Positions 17,774 through 28,125 of a stretch of 64,000 nucleotides of DNA are shown here, piece by piece. The DNA comes from Parietichytrium sp. I65-24A (lineage: Eukaryota > Sar > Bigyra > Thraustochytrida > Thraustochytriidae): the NCBI GenBank assembly GCA_012862575.1, contig BLSF01000020.1:186001-250000 (forward strand), written 5' to 3'. The position numbers and the translations under genes were made by a program. The stretch's first letter is position 1. Every line of letters begins with the position of its first letter. A model generated the notes under the pieces. That model made no database searches and was not told the DNA's origin. It saw nothing but the letters and a program-made list of their open reading frames with translations.

Positions 17774-20700
17774 CTACATTGTTCGAGGGAGAGTAAAGTT
17801 TTTGGCCGGGTAGCAGACGCCAGAGTCAAAGCAATGGTTTGGATTGTTGAGCATGAATCCGTCAACTCCAAGGGCGACAAAGTAATTGATCATCCCCGGC
17901 GTTTCAATGGCAAGAAAGTAGACAAGAACCATCTAAGAAAAGGGAAATGTCGAGCTGTGAGGGTCTATCGTGACTGCAAGAGTGATGCTCCCCAAAAAAA
18001 CTCAACTTACAAGTCCTGCTGCATGAGCGTTAGGAATGACCCATGTGTTGAACAAGAGTAATTCTGCACTGATCGCATAAATGTTCACGTTGAAGGGAAC
18101 CATGAGAGACATAGTCGGGGTGTAAAGCAGAAAGTCCTTCTCCAAGGTCACGTTTGGTTGCATGTAGTACAGAAGGTGCTGGAATTTCGTATCACCTGTT
18201 GAAATGAAGGTGTTTTGCGTGGCGTTGTTTCGGCATATTGAATCAAGTGCCAATGGAATTGCCGAACTGTTTTATCAATACCAAGTATAAAGATGTAGGG
18301 AACGAGCCCAGCATGAGTGAAAAGTTTGCCCGAGACAGTGCCAGACCAGCACAAAAAGACTTACATGTTGGGATCCTGCTTCACCTCGATGTTCAAGATT
18401 AAATCGCGCTCCAGTGCACCCTGGATAATTTCGTCCATTGTGTAAGGAAACTCTGAGATAATTTCCCCTGTTCCTTCCCGCTTGAGGCGCAAGTTCTCTT
18501 GCAGCCACTGCAGGCTATACTCATATACAGCACCACTTCCATTCGTCGTCCTTTCAAGCGTTTGGTCGTGCATGACAATAAGCTGCTGGTCTAGGGTCAT
18601 TCGCATATCGACCTCCACGGAGTGATATTGCTTGGATTTTGCGAAATCGAACGCCTCGAATGAATTCTCTGCATACCCGCTTGTCCACACCCCGCGATGG
18701 CCAGCAACAAGAATCTGCGGCTCGTAGTATGGCAGTGGGTTAGTGAGAAAGTAAAACATCTGTGTAATCCAGAATAGCGTGAAGCATCCGAGCACCTGCA
18801 GGAAAAGTATGAGACAGTCTAATTTTACTCCAAGACCTCTTGTTTGTGATTTTGGTCTGCCGTTTGGCTTCTTTTCGGCTTGGGCCTGATTCATTTGGCG
18901 CAAAAGAAACCACTTCTTTATTGCCGTGGCAAACAGGTGAAGAAATAGAAGAATTGCAAGCGCGTTCCAGAGAAAGATAACCAGTACCCTGAGAGCATTT
19001 TTGAATCGTGGCTGTTAACTTTGAGGATGATTTTGGCACTTAATTGTTGCAATGTAGAACTTACCACACCTTGAAGCCTCCTGTGACCAGGCCGGCAAAA
19101 AACCGGAAAACCATCGTAGACATGCCGGCAGCGCCGGCCCCTGTCCAGCGAGTTCCAGTTCCAGCCCCAGCTCCTGGCTGACTGGTGGTTGAGGTTTGGA
19201 CGACGCTGTCCTCTAACGTCAAATCGGAATGCCCGTTCGTCTCGACGGAGTTTGGAGGTTGTGGCCTCATCTCCAACTCTGGAGATGGGTGATTGACAAT
19301 TTTGTTCTCGTAGATCGCGACGACCAGCCTTTTGAGGAGGTACGAGAACAGACCAGAGATCACCAACAGGAGCTCAAAGTTGGGCACGCTGCTGCTTTGA
19401 TCCCGCAGCTCCTCTGGTTTGGCCAGCCAGTAAATCATGATCAAAAAATAAATCACTACCAAATATAGGGCCATGACACCCCCTATGAACCTCAGAGGAG
19501 CGGCAGCTAGCTCGCGGTTGTCTAACATGAGGAAGAAGAGCTTGTCGTCATTAAAAACCGAAATGGAAAGCATATACCCGACAAAGTACAGTATTCTTCC
19601 AACCCTAAGAATTTCAAGCACGTCAGGGAATTAGCAGCCGTTCGAGTGTTGATTCGACCCACAGAATAACTTACATTCCCGCGTCGTATTTGTACATTGA
19701 ATCCATGACCAGGATGGTGATCGAAAGCACCAATTGAGAAATATTGGAAAGGATAGAAGAGTACACCACTAACGTAGCTTTGTTGGGGTGGTCGATCCCT
19801 TCGACATCCTGGCCAATTGCTTTTCTCCCGACCTCGAAATTCGGAGATTTCCAGTATAGTTCCGCGTCGCAAAATATGTACCAGACGTGGAAAAGGGTGA
19901 AATAGAACATCAGCAAGAAATTGCCCAGGTCGGCCTGAGCGGCTTCGGCAGGGTCCCCGCCCTGTTAACAAAAGATACCGATTACAACGTCTGTGAGTGG
20001 AGTTGTGGAGGGCAGCAAAGTTTTTCAGGCAGTGAAACTTACGTGATACAAATCTTCTTCTGAATCTTTGTAAGGGCAGTACCCATTCAAGAGGCGGAGA
20101 ATGAGAGAAGTGGATATGAGCATCGTGAAGAGCGTTTTGAGCAGAAAGGACGTATCACGAAATTTCAGCGGCGACTGTTCGTTTCCCGGAACGACCTTCG
20201 CCTCAACACTAATAATTCCGTTTGACTCGTTTGCCAGTCCGTATCGTCGAACGTAAAATTTTACGCCAACGTAGTGATGCACGAAGACGCACACGAAACT
20301 ATCAAGCAGGAATGACAGGTAGAGCACAGTGAATACTAGCCTGGTGAAGAAATAGCCACCATGTGTCGATGAGCTGTCCACGCGAGTCACCGAGCTGCAC
20401 CCAAGAACGACTGAAAATATTAAATATAGCAATGTAAAGAGCGCAAATAAGCTCTCAAGGCATACGGCAAGACCAGATCCGAATTTCAGTACTCTTGCGT
20501 TGGAAGTCCCGCTTAAGCCAAGGATGTGCACAGATTTGCGAAACGCTCCAGGAAAAGGAGTTGGAAAGGATGCGGCACTCCCTGCTGCCTTTCTGTGGTG
20601 TTCGAATTGCGTCTCCCACCAGCAATTCGTCGCGCCAAGCATCACGAACAGTGATGAAATTGTATAAATGGCGCTCATTACAATGTTTGCGTTTCGAGAA

Positions 20701-21053
20701 GTGCTTGGCGCAGTGAACGCGAAAAGAAATCGGCTCACAAACATGACCAAAAACATGACGAGAATGCCTAAGCCGGCAGACATTGGGCCCCACAAAGCTT
20801 CGGTGAATAACCTATGTGCCATACTTTCCTTTTGAGTTTTCGATGCTGACTTTGCACTGTGCCAGCCCCAGAAGTAAGTGACGAGCATCGCAAACGACGT
20901 CCAGAGCCACGGGTCTTGTCCTCCACCAAAGTTTGAGGATAAGTAAGCGGCGCCCATAGCGCAGCTCGTTGGGTCGTGCACGTCGTACAGAAAGCAGTCG
21001 CACTTGGACACCATTGCCGTGGCATTCATTGCCAAGTAGTCCACGTCGCACAT
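17774..21053 (-). CDS. Multipass membrane protein with C-terminal glycerophosphodiester phosphodiesterase (GDPD) domain, six exons
   Basis: The exons, in coding order, are 21053-20043, 19961-19675, 19604-19065, 18988-18365, 18266-18011 and 17932-17774. They give 958 residues with TAG at 17774-17776. Introns are 81, 70, 76, 98 and 78 bases, each with a GTAAGT donor, and all junctions keep frame. The open frame extends 21 codons upstream without an ATG, so ATG 21053 is used; an unseen 5' exon is possible. The N-terminus has a Cys-rich segment, then about ten hydrophobic spans up to about residue 690. The GDPD domain begins at HRGVW (His710), then AENSFEAF, VEVDMRMT, VMHDQTLERTTNGSG (second catalytic His) and ends with GVDGFMLNNP. 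Catalytic residues look intact. It is predicted to hydrolyse glycerophosphodiesters at a membrane face. The membrane half is not recognised. Confidence 0.88.
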
Positions 21054-21583
21054 GGTATCCGAGCTTGGGAATTGCTCAAACTTCGCGAGGAGACTGCCGC
21101 GTTGATCAGCGTTCAATCACTTTCCGCAAACGAGGGCATTGATCGGTACCCGAAAGTCGCCTTTTAGTTTCCACTCTTCAGTGCTCAGCGCTCAATACCA
21201 AAGGTCGTTCTTTTCAAAGATCTCAAGCCCAAGTTCGGCGCTCAAGTGCTCAACCCCCAATCCTTTCAATGATTCCCGAATCAAGCCCACGCCCAGCGCT
21301 CCAGTCTCGCGTGCGCAGTGCGCAGTGCACAGTCCACGGTCCACAATGCACAGCCAACGCCACTGGACCGTTCGCTGTGAAGGTGTCACGGTCACACGGT
21401 CACACGGTCTGAGTTGACAGCGAATGAAAGAATGAATTCTGAATCAGCTTTTGGATACCAGTTTCCTCTCTTTCCTCCGAGTCTGTTCTGCTTACCAGCC
21501 TACCGGTACCGTAACTTCTAAGCATTCACTTGGTCGGCTCTGACAACATCTGACAACCGTGGTGAGAGTGGTGAGGAATACTG

Positions 21584-21604
21584 TACCGGTACCGGTACCG
21601 GTAC
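21584..21604. repeat. ACCGGT tandem palindromic repeat
   Basis: About three and a half copies of the self-complementary hexamer ACCGGT, also readable as GGTACC, sit between divergent genes. Confidence 0.85.
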
Positions 21605-22140
21605 TGAACTGTATTGTTTCTTTCGTTTCTCTCACTTCACTCCTTCGTCATGTACATCTTTATACCGCTTTTGACTTTTTTGACTTTGACATCATTGGCG
21701 AGTGCAACTTTCCTCCTCCGCGGCTCGCCTATCATACGTACTCAGTACTGGGTACGTGTACAACGACTTCAATGCTCCATGGTCCATAGTCAATGTCGAA
21801 TGTCGATGCATCACCTCAAGACTTCGAACTTTGAACTTGGTAACCAAAAACTGTAACCGTCCAAGCTTTTCAGAATTCAGAACATAAAATGCAAGTATGC
21901 CGCAGGTACTCGAGGACCAAGCTCGGAGCCCGACGAGGATCAGTTGCGGTATCCGGTTGACTTCGGAGCTCGTGAGGTGCCTCGCAAGTGACACACCTGG
22001 CTCAGACCACTCTCCTCGTCTCTGCGGGATCTCCGAGACACAGCCTTGGTGCCTGGCGCTGTGTCGATGCTTCAAGGCTTGGGTGAACCTGCAGGAAAGG
22101 AACAGCTGGAACAGCTGGAACTGCTGAAGCGAAGGAAGAA

Positions 22141-22197
22141 CGGAGCGAACGGAGCGAACGGAGCGAACGGAGCGAACGGAGCGAACGGAGCGAACGG
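22141..22197. repeat. 9-bp tandem repeat, unit CGGAGCGAA, about 6 copies
   Basis: Six full units occupy 22141-22194, plus a partial unit. The array lies within about 30 bases of the ATG at 22228, so it is probably transcribed in the leader of the Ser-rich gene. As the unit is 3n, every frame through it stays open. Confidence 0.9.
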
Positions 22198-22227
22198 GCA
22201 AGGGAGACGAGCGTTTCTCTTTGCGCA

Positions 22228-23283
22228 ATGGAGGCCGAGTTCTCTGAGCGCACGCAGCGTCTTCTACACGCCACGCAAAGCGCAGTCTTCGCCGACAGAA
22301 GCCTCCCTTGGCGTGAGCGGGTGTCCCAGCAGCACGCGAAGGACCGCAGCCGAAATGGCCCCCGGCTCGAAGCGCAGAGCGGGAGGCAGAGAGAGGAGCA
22401 GGGGGAGAATCAGGGGCAATCCGCGCGGTTGAGAGGCAGGCTGGACCCGCGTACTCTGGTGTGGAGCGCTCCAAAGATCGCTGGCCGTTCTCGGCCTTTG
22501 CGTGCAGTCTCCGCTTCTGGGGCACGGAGTGAGAGCGCGAAAAGCGGTAGCAGCAGCAGCAGCAGCAGCAGCAGTAGCCGAGGTGATAGGAAGAACAAGA
22601 GCAGGAGGAGCTGCGGCTGTGAGAGGGAAAGCCCAGAGCGGCAGAAGGAGAAGATTGCGAGTCGAAGATCAGGGCGACCGCTATCAAGTGACAAGCTGGT
22701 GCGAGAGAGCCAAAGCGAAGTAAAAGGCCATATGCGGAGCGAGAGCAGCGGCTCGGAGCTTTCAAAATCAGTGGAGACGCTGGACGAACCACGCTTGACT
22801 ATTCAGGATCTTTCAGACGACAGCTGTGATGTGAATAATGTGCATACCATCGAACCAAAGTATGGTCTTCTACAGGACAGCGTGCATGTGGAGACGAGAA
22901 CGAACGATACGCACGGCGAGGAGACGGTTCAAGCTCTGGGCGACTCGCCATGCAAATCTGAGAGGGGCGCCGTCAATCAGGCTAGGCACGTCTCCAAAGA
23001 TTCTGCGGAAAGCATTGCTATGTTGGGTTCAACTGTTGGAGAGAATGTCATTATTCGTGACGATTGGTTAGATAGAGGAAAACCTTTTGACTGCGAGGGA
23101 GGCATTTCCTCCGAGGAGCTGGACGAACAGATCTGGCAAGTGTGCAATACGGAGTCGCAGATGAAGGATGTCCTTGCAAGTAGTGCATTGAAGCTTGATG
23201 AGTTGGCCAAGCTTGAGGAAATAGTGGCTGAACAGCATGAAAAGCTGAAAGAATTGTGGTTTTTTCGAGCGTCCAAAGAGTAG
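22228..23283 (+). CDS. Ser-rich, charged protein with C-terminal coiled coil (unknown)
   Basis: ATG 22228 gives 351 residues. I do not recognise a family. Residues 1-100 are Arg/Gln/Glu-rich. A run of about ten serines (from the AGC repeat at 22548-22576) and an Arg/Lys/Ser-rich stretch follow, and then a more acidic segment. The last 60 residues are helical and coil-like (LDELAKLEEIVAEQHEKLKEL), which is the best evidence that this strand is coding. The product is probably largely disordered, with a short dimerising or partner-binding end. Its last 216 bases overlap the antisense 3' end of the PLP-enzyme frame. The start is the first ATG after the 9-base leader repeat; an alternative frame in the leader is repeat-driven. 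Confidence 0.6.
   Translation: MEAEFSERTQRLLHATQSAVFADRSLPWRERVSQQHAKDRSRNGPRLEAQSGRQREEQGENQGQSARLRGRLDPRTLVWSAPKIAGRSRPLRAVSASGARSESAKSGSSSSSSSSSSRGDRKNKSRRSCGCERESPERQKEKIASRRSGRPLSSDKLVRESQSEVKGHMRSESSGSELSKSVETLDEPRLTIQDLSDDSCDVNNVHTIEPKYGLLQDSVHVETRTNDTHGEETVQALGDSPCKSERGAVNQARHVSKDSAESIAMLGSTVGENVIIRDDWLDRGKPFDCEGGISSEELDEQIWQVCNTESQMKDVLASSALKLDELAKLEEIVAEQHEKLKELWFFRASKE
22548..22576. repeat. (AGC)n trinucleotide repeat encoding polyserine
   Basis: About nine to ten AGC units lie inside the Ser-rich coding region and encode the serine run. Confidence 0.9.
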
Positions 23284-24783
23284 ACTGCAATGTTCAAAAG
23301 CTAGCGTGTTAGCTATCGGTCTTGATTGAGAAATAAGAAACGAAAAGTATTTAATAGAAAATATCTCTTTGATCGCTCCGTTAAGTCGCTCATAGTCATG
23401 GGAAACATTGTATACGTGCGCCGAGATGCGAAGATATAATTTGCCTCGAACATTTTTGACAGGACATTCGATTTTGTACTTGTGAAAAAGGAGCTCCTGA
23501 AGTTGAAAAGCGTGGTCGGAAGTGGCACACCCCGTCAAGCTGGTTGATGGCAATGGCACCAGGGCCATTGGCCCAGCAACAAATGCAGACTCATACGACG
23601 CAATTTGGTGATCGGCAGAATTCCAAGAACGGACCAAATTTGCAGCCGCGCTTACAACTGCTTCGTGATTTTCATTTCGAAGTCTCTCGGGACCATAAGA
23701 CTCCCAAAAATCAAGCACCACTGGAAGCGCGAGGGCGGGGGCGTAGTCCCTGCATCCATCCCAAAAGAAAGCCTCAGGGAACGACTCATCAGATCCATGC
23801 GAAGTTACCCGTGGAGAGATCTTATCCACCCAGTGATCATCCCGGATGTGCAAAAATCCGCACGAACGTGGGGCGCACAGCCACTTATGGCAGTTGCCCA
23901 CATAAAACTCGCACTCCATCAGGGAAAGATCCAGTGGAAGCGCGTTAGGGCCATGCGCACCGTCCACCAAAACCGGAACTCCGTATTTGTGAAAGATCGT
24001 AGTGAGGTTTTCCACGGGCAGACTTAACGCCGTGTTCGACGTGATGTGATCAATAATTCCGAGGCACGCGCCTTCTGCCGCTCCGCTTCTTAGTTCATCC
24101 TCCAAGGCCGCCTCCAGAGCCCCACTTTCCAAAGGAAGCGGCACTTGAATCTCCACTCCTTTCGCGTGGCGTCTCACCATTCGTTTGACAGCCCCGTACC
24201 CAGTATCAAAGTAAATCATTGTCGGCGCTGGACCCGCAGACCCGGCCTTCGTCCGAGCGCAAGCCGCGCAGCTTGCAATGACAGCATCTAGAGCCGCGGT
24301 GGCGTTTTGCACCAGCGCGATGCGGTCCGCTCGCACAAAGTCAGCCAACCGATGTGCGCTGTACGCCAGGTGCTCGAACAGCTCCCTATCCAGGTGCCTC
24401 AGCGGCTGCCTGTCCGCGTGCTCCCGCCACGCCGCAGCAAGTGACGCGCCGCACGTCAACGCCCCACCGAACGCCCCGTGGTTCACGAACGTCCATTCCT
24501 CTAGGTCAAGCCCGAACCTTCCCCTGCGCCACTCCGGAGAGCCCTTCTCCAGCTCCGAAGCCGACGCTGACGCCACTCCGTCCAACTTTCGCCCAACCTC
24601 GAACGGCAGCGACGGTCTCGGCCGCCTCGACGCGAGCAAGCTGCCGAGGCCCTCGCCCATGAAACTGCCAAAGCCCTGAAAGCCCTGAAAGCCCTGAAAG
24701 CCCTGAAAGCCCTGCGGGCCGGGCTGCGAGGTTTGAGAGAGCCCTCGCCGCCATTGCGAGAGTGCCGCTCGCGCGCTAGGCAT
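23068..24783 (-). CDS. PLP-dependent class V aminotransferase-like (isopenicillin N epimerase/cysteine desulfurase fold) with presequence
   Basis: Translation from ATG 24783 gives 571 residues; ATG 24660 is an alternative start. The N-terminus is Arg/Ser/Gln-rich and hydroxylated, followed by five GFQ repeats, resembling a mitochondrial presequence. The fold-type I core starts at FVNHGAFGG, continues with LVDGAHGPNALPLDL, and has the Schiff-base lysine Lys300 in GNCHKWLCAPR. It ends near RISAHVYN, as in CefD-like and fungal aminotransferase-family proteins. The substrate is not predictable. About 90 further residues follow and are antisense to the Ser-rich gene's coiled coil. They look non-native (many Phe, Leu, Cys); a single-base indel or an unseen intron near 23340-23360 would give an early stop. 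The start codon overlaps the last codons of the upstream RING-OSCA gene by 8 bases. Confidence 0.8.
   Translation of the reverse strand: MPSARAALSQWRRGLSQTSQPGPQGFQGFQGFQGFQGFGSFMGEGLGSLLASRRPRPSLPFEVGRKLDGVASASASELEKGSPEWRRGRFGLDLEEWTFVNHGAFGGALTCGASLAAAWREHADRQPLRHLDRELFEHLAYSAHRLADFVRADRIALVQNATAALDAVIASCAACARTKAGSAGPAPTMIYFDTGYGAVKRMVRRHAKGVEIQVPLPLESGALEAALEDELRSGAAEGACLGIIDHITSNTALSLPVENLTTIFHKYGVPVLVDGAHGPNALPLDLSLMECEFYVGNCHKWLCAPRSCGFLHIRDDHWVDKISPRVTSHGSDESFPEAFFWDGCRDYAPALALPVVLDFWESYGPERLRNENHEAVVSAAANLVRSWNSADHQIASYESAFVAGPMALVPLPSTSLTGCATSDHAFQLQELLFHKYKIECPVKNVRGKLYLRISAHVYNVSHDYERLNGAIKEIFSIKYFSFLISQSRPIANTLAFEHCSLLFGRSKKPQFFQLFMLFSHYFLKLGQLIKLQCTTCKDILHLRLRIAHLPDLFVQLLGGNASLAVKRFSSI
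24671..24715. repeat. 9-bp in-frame repeat (AAGCCCTGA on plus strand), 5 copies
   Basis: Five units encode repeated Gly-Phe-Gln tripeptides between the putative presequence and the enzyme domain. The repeat keeps frame and so can vary in copy number harmlessly. Confidence 0.9.
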
Positions 24784-27700
24784 GGCGGCGGTCCACACCG
24801 TGCAGCACGAGCGCTTTGGGGGGCGGATTCCAGCGCTCCAGGGCCGACACCGTGTGCACGTCCGCGAAGAAGTCTGGGAGAGAGGAAGAGAGGAAGAGAA
24901 AGAGTGGAGTTAGCGGACCAAAGTGAGTCATGCAAAGCCAGGACGTTCCCTGCCAGGGCTCGTCGAGCAACTTACCGCGGTACTGCAAGGTCTTTGTGAT
25001 GTCGAACAAGTCCATGAATGCACCGAGTTTGAATTTGGATTCGTGGCGACTCTGGCGTGACATTTGCGTCTGGCGCTCGCGCATCTTTTGGCTCGCGCGG
25101 ATGTGGTAACGGATGTTGAAGCAGAGCCTGTCGCCGCAGGTCACCAGTGCAGTCAAAATGTTAACAAACCAGGCGATGCGCAAAGCGAGCTTGAAGAGCA
25201 ACAGGAGCAAGAAGATGCAGAGAACAAACGGGCCAAGTAGATACGGAGAAGCTTCGCTGAAGACGGCGACTTGCAGGTGGTTGTCTGGCGGCAGCATCTG
25301 GATCATTGAAACAATTGAAATGAACAGACGAAGTACCACTGCACCTTCAAACACCGCTGCGCCGATGTCAGGGGTGGCGTTAAGCACAAATTTTGCAACA
25401 GGCCTCATGCAGGAATTGATAAAGTAGAGCTTTTCGCTCACGTACAGAGCACACAAGTGCAGCCCACCCAGTGGAAGAAGGATTGGGACCACCCCCGAAA
25501 ATGCGACACATGAGATGAGTGTACGCAAAGTGGCCAGGTAAACGTCACCAATGATCCACTCTGGCGGTTCGTATTTAACGTGTAAAAGATATTCGGTCCT
25601 TGTGCCACCCCGGAGTTTCTCTCGAGCCTTGAGATACAAGCGCTTCCCAATCGCAAACATGAAAAGTGTTTTAAGAAAATACAGCACTTCCGTGAGTACA
25701 ATCGTTGCAAGTATCTCTTCCGTCCACCAACCAAAGCCGAGGAAATTGCTGCTAGGAAGAAGAGCGGGCCACAATATGGTAGAAGGCACATACACAGCGA
25801 AGAGCACCGTCAATACCAAGTGATGGATTCTGGACGAATGAAAGGGGTTACCGTACAGATCAAGTAAGAATGAGAAGCCCAATCTCATCGCTTCTTGGCA
25901 AAGAATGAGGACAAGAGCACCGCCAACAAACCCTGTACCGTCGAGTGCAGAGCGGAAGAGGCTGAAGCCAATCAAGTTGCAGACAAACGATGTGGCGGCC
26001 AGGCAGCAGAAGAAAAGTCCCGGCCACTCGGATTGCGCGAATGAGTGAGGAGATAAAAGGAATTTCCAATTGATGTTCGTGGGAAACACATCCTCCACAC
26101 CTCCTATAGCTCGATATGGCGTAGCAGGGGCACCAAAGATGAGTTTCAAGTGATGGGTCAAGAGTCCATCCCCATCAAAATGCAGCAAGGAGCGCGCCAG
26201 AGCAGCTTGCTCGGCTGTTTTGAACGTGACAAAAACAAAGTCTACGGGGGCCTCCTCGCGACTGAAGGAGCCTATTTTTTCCTCAAAGAACAGGTCGTCA
26301 AAGTAGTTCTCGCTCATCTCTTCCAAGGCCTCCCGGAGCAGCTCAAGCTTTGCAACTGCATCGCTGTATTCTGTTGTCTTTGAGTAAAGCTCACTGACTT
26401 TCTCTTCATAAACCAATATATCTTGCTTCATTTTGTACCACTTGTCCGCATTGTGTGCCACTTTGTGTAGAACGCTGCTGCAGTTGAGGATGCTTTCTAC
26501 TTTGATCTTGGTGAGCGGCACGGTGAGCTCTTTCACGAAGCGAGCACGCTTGCCGTACGACTTTTCAAGCTCCTTTTGCAGCCTGTTTCTCTCTGCTTGC
26601 TCCTCCAAGAAAAACTCTTCGAGGGAGGCTGCCTCAACGGGATCCATAAGGTGAGGGCTTTGGACAAGAAGAAGAGTTCGCGCAGCCTGATAGGCGTCTT
26701 TGTCATATGGAGCCCTTACTTCTCGCATACTGGGCGGAAGCGTAGAGGTATCTCGGCAATATTATCGCGAGCATGAACGCGAAAAAGGCGTCAAGAATTA
26801 TCAGTGCGTCAGTAAAATTCCGGCATGTATCCATGTAGCAACGAGTCAAGGAGATGGAATGCAGCATGTTCTGAATCACATCGACGCCATCAGCGTTCTT
26901 TTCTCTGGCCAATGACAAGCTTCCACGATTTACCAGCGAATAGCAAACAACGGTCGGCGCAGCGAAGACTGTCCAGACTAGCAAAGAAAAGAATATGATT
27001 CTAGTCTGTCGAAAGATGGCTTTCACAGTATTGCCGAAAAATTTTCCAAGATCGCCTTCGGAGACCTGGAAAACGCCAAGCTTTGAGTCTCGGTCGACTT
27101 CCAAATGAAGTCTCTTTTCGATATAGTACTTTGAGCTCGACAAGTATCCCCCTCCTTTGTGCCCTTTTCTCCCAGCGCGCCCTATCTCTCTCCAAATTTT
27201 CTGCCTCTCTTATCGCGTCTTCTTCGGCTCTGGAATTTGTTTCTTCAATTATTGCCATGCAAACTGGACAATGAACGCTACTCTCCTCGCCCGCTTCTTG
27301 TTTCTCTTTTAGATAGCAATACTTGCACATTGCCCAATGGCAGCATGGGTACAAACGCACGACGTAGTCGGTGCGCATGCACAGCTGACACTTCTCCTCG
27401 TCTTTGAAACTATCATCTTCAGTTGACGAGACTCCGACTTTTGATTCAGCATCCTCTTTGCTGTCCTCGGAAACATTCTCTTGACTGCCCTCGTTTTCCT
27501 CATCGGAGGATACATCGTCGTCCGAAAAATCATCTTCGGAGTCATCGCTTTCATCATCATCTTCGTCTTGGTCCACATCTTCCTCCTGGTCGTGAAGAGC
27601 GTCAGCGTCAGCATCATCGCCATTGTCATTGTCAAGATTACCATTGTCGCCAAAGTCGCATTCGTTGCTCTGACCGTCGTACGGCCCGTCTTCCTTGTGA

Positions 27701-28125
27701 ACTTGCGTGGAATCCCGAGTTGGTAAGTCTGGGGCTGTATCTTCCTGATGGGGTATTGTACCTTGCTCTCTTTCGGCGTTTAGAAGCACATCTGGAGGTG
27801 CTGGTCTAAAGACGACGTTCTTGTTAGCCGGACTACTGGGGCTGTTCGGGATCCACTGTGGGCGATCACCGGGCGGCGGTTGCCGACGAACTACAACCGG
27901 AGGAAGTGGAGAGCTCGGAGAAATTGGATGCGACTGGGAGACTGGGGAGAGGATTGAAAGAGGCGACGTCACGAGCTTTTGCTCGACAAAGCCTGTTTGC
28001 CCTTGGAAGACGCTCTCTACATGAGCAGATTCGGTCACAAGCGCAGGCGCAGGAGTCGGTGGCGGCGGGCGCTTCACAGGAGACTTGGGCCGGGAAGTGC
28101 CTGAGGAGACATTGGGCTTATCCAT
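24776..28125 (-). CDS. RING-finger protein fused to an OSCA/TMEM63 (CSC1)-like multipass membrane protein; one frameshift
   Basis: Exons are 28125-26720, 26628-24976 and 24873-24776. Introns are 91 bases (donor GTAAGG, acceptor GCAG after a pyrimidine tract) and 102 bases (GTAAGT). With one base removed at a run of five C (27148-27152) the model is 1051 residues. The N-terminus is Pro-rich, then acidic (about 150-230), then a C3HC4 RING: Cys246, Cys249, Cys261, His263, Cys267, Cys270, Cys286, Cys289. After a charged helix the chain continues KRAQRRG-YLSSSKYYIEKRL into two membrane spans, a coiled cytosolic loop and an RRM-like FVFVTFKTAEQAALA. More spans follow, including VVPILLPLGGLHLCALYV, as in OSCA/CSC1 mechanosensitive channels. 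The OSCA match is moderate. Alternatively there are two genes split at the frameshift. The ATG is the first in frame; an upstream GTG at 28140 is not used. Confidence 0.68.
27148..27152 (-). other. Apparent single-base insertion at a C5/G5 homopolymer in the RING-OSCA gene
   Basis: The RING frame reads through AQRRG and then loses protein character. The membrane-protein frame opens with an in-frame TAA about 70 bases upstream and has no ATG near its start. Removing one base from the homopolymer joins them exactly. No GT dinucleotide occurs in the preceding roughly 100 bases of the coding strand, so a conventional intron is unlikely. Confidence 0.6.

Larger units (their letters stand above)
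21054..22227. promoter_or_regulatory. 1.17 kb divergent spacer (GDPD gene and Ser-rich gene) with simple repeats
   Basis: No gene is seen. The spacer carries cryptically repetitive DNA: CACAGT/CACGGT-rich stretches at 21314-21411, a palindromic ACCGGT array at 21584-21604 and a 9-base tandem repeat at 22141-22197 just upstream of the next ATG. A 366-codon antisense frame across 21692-22792 is produced mainly by these repeats and the Ser-rich coding region. Confidence 0.45.

Noticed and set aside
21692-22792. 366-codon open frame on the minus strand
   Set aside because: It is antisense to the Ser-rich gene and is built from 9-base and AGC repeats (SLRS-type and poly-Cys/Leu runs). Low-complexity 3n repeats keep all frames open.
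24859-24976. Reading straight through the last OSCA intron without splicing
   Set aside because: The 102-base stretch is open in frame, but it has a perfect GTAAGT donor and a long CT tract ending in CCCAG, so splicing is much more likely.
27081-27141. 61-base intron joining RING and OSCA frames (GTCGAG...CAAAG)
   Set aside because: It keeps frame but has a poor donor and no pyrimidine tract, and removes the protein-like SKYYIEKRLHLEV segment. A homopolymer indel is simpler.
27423-27809. 128-codon plus-strand frame rich in His/Arg
   Set aside because: Antisense of the acidic stretch of the RING protein.
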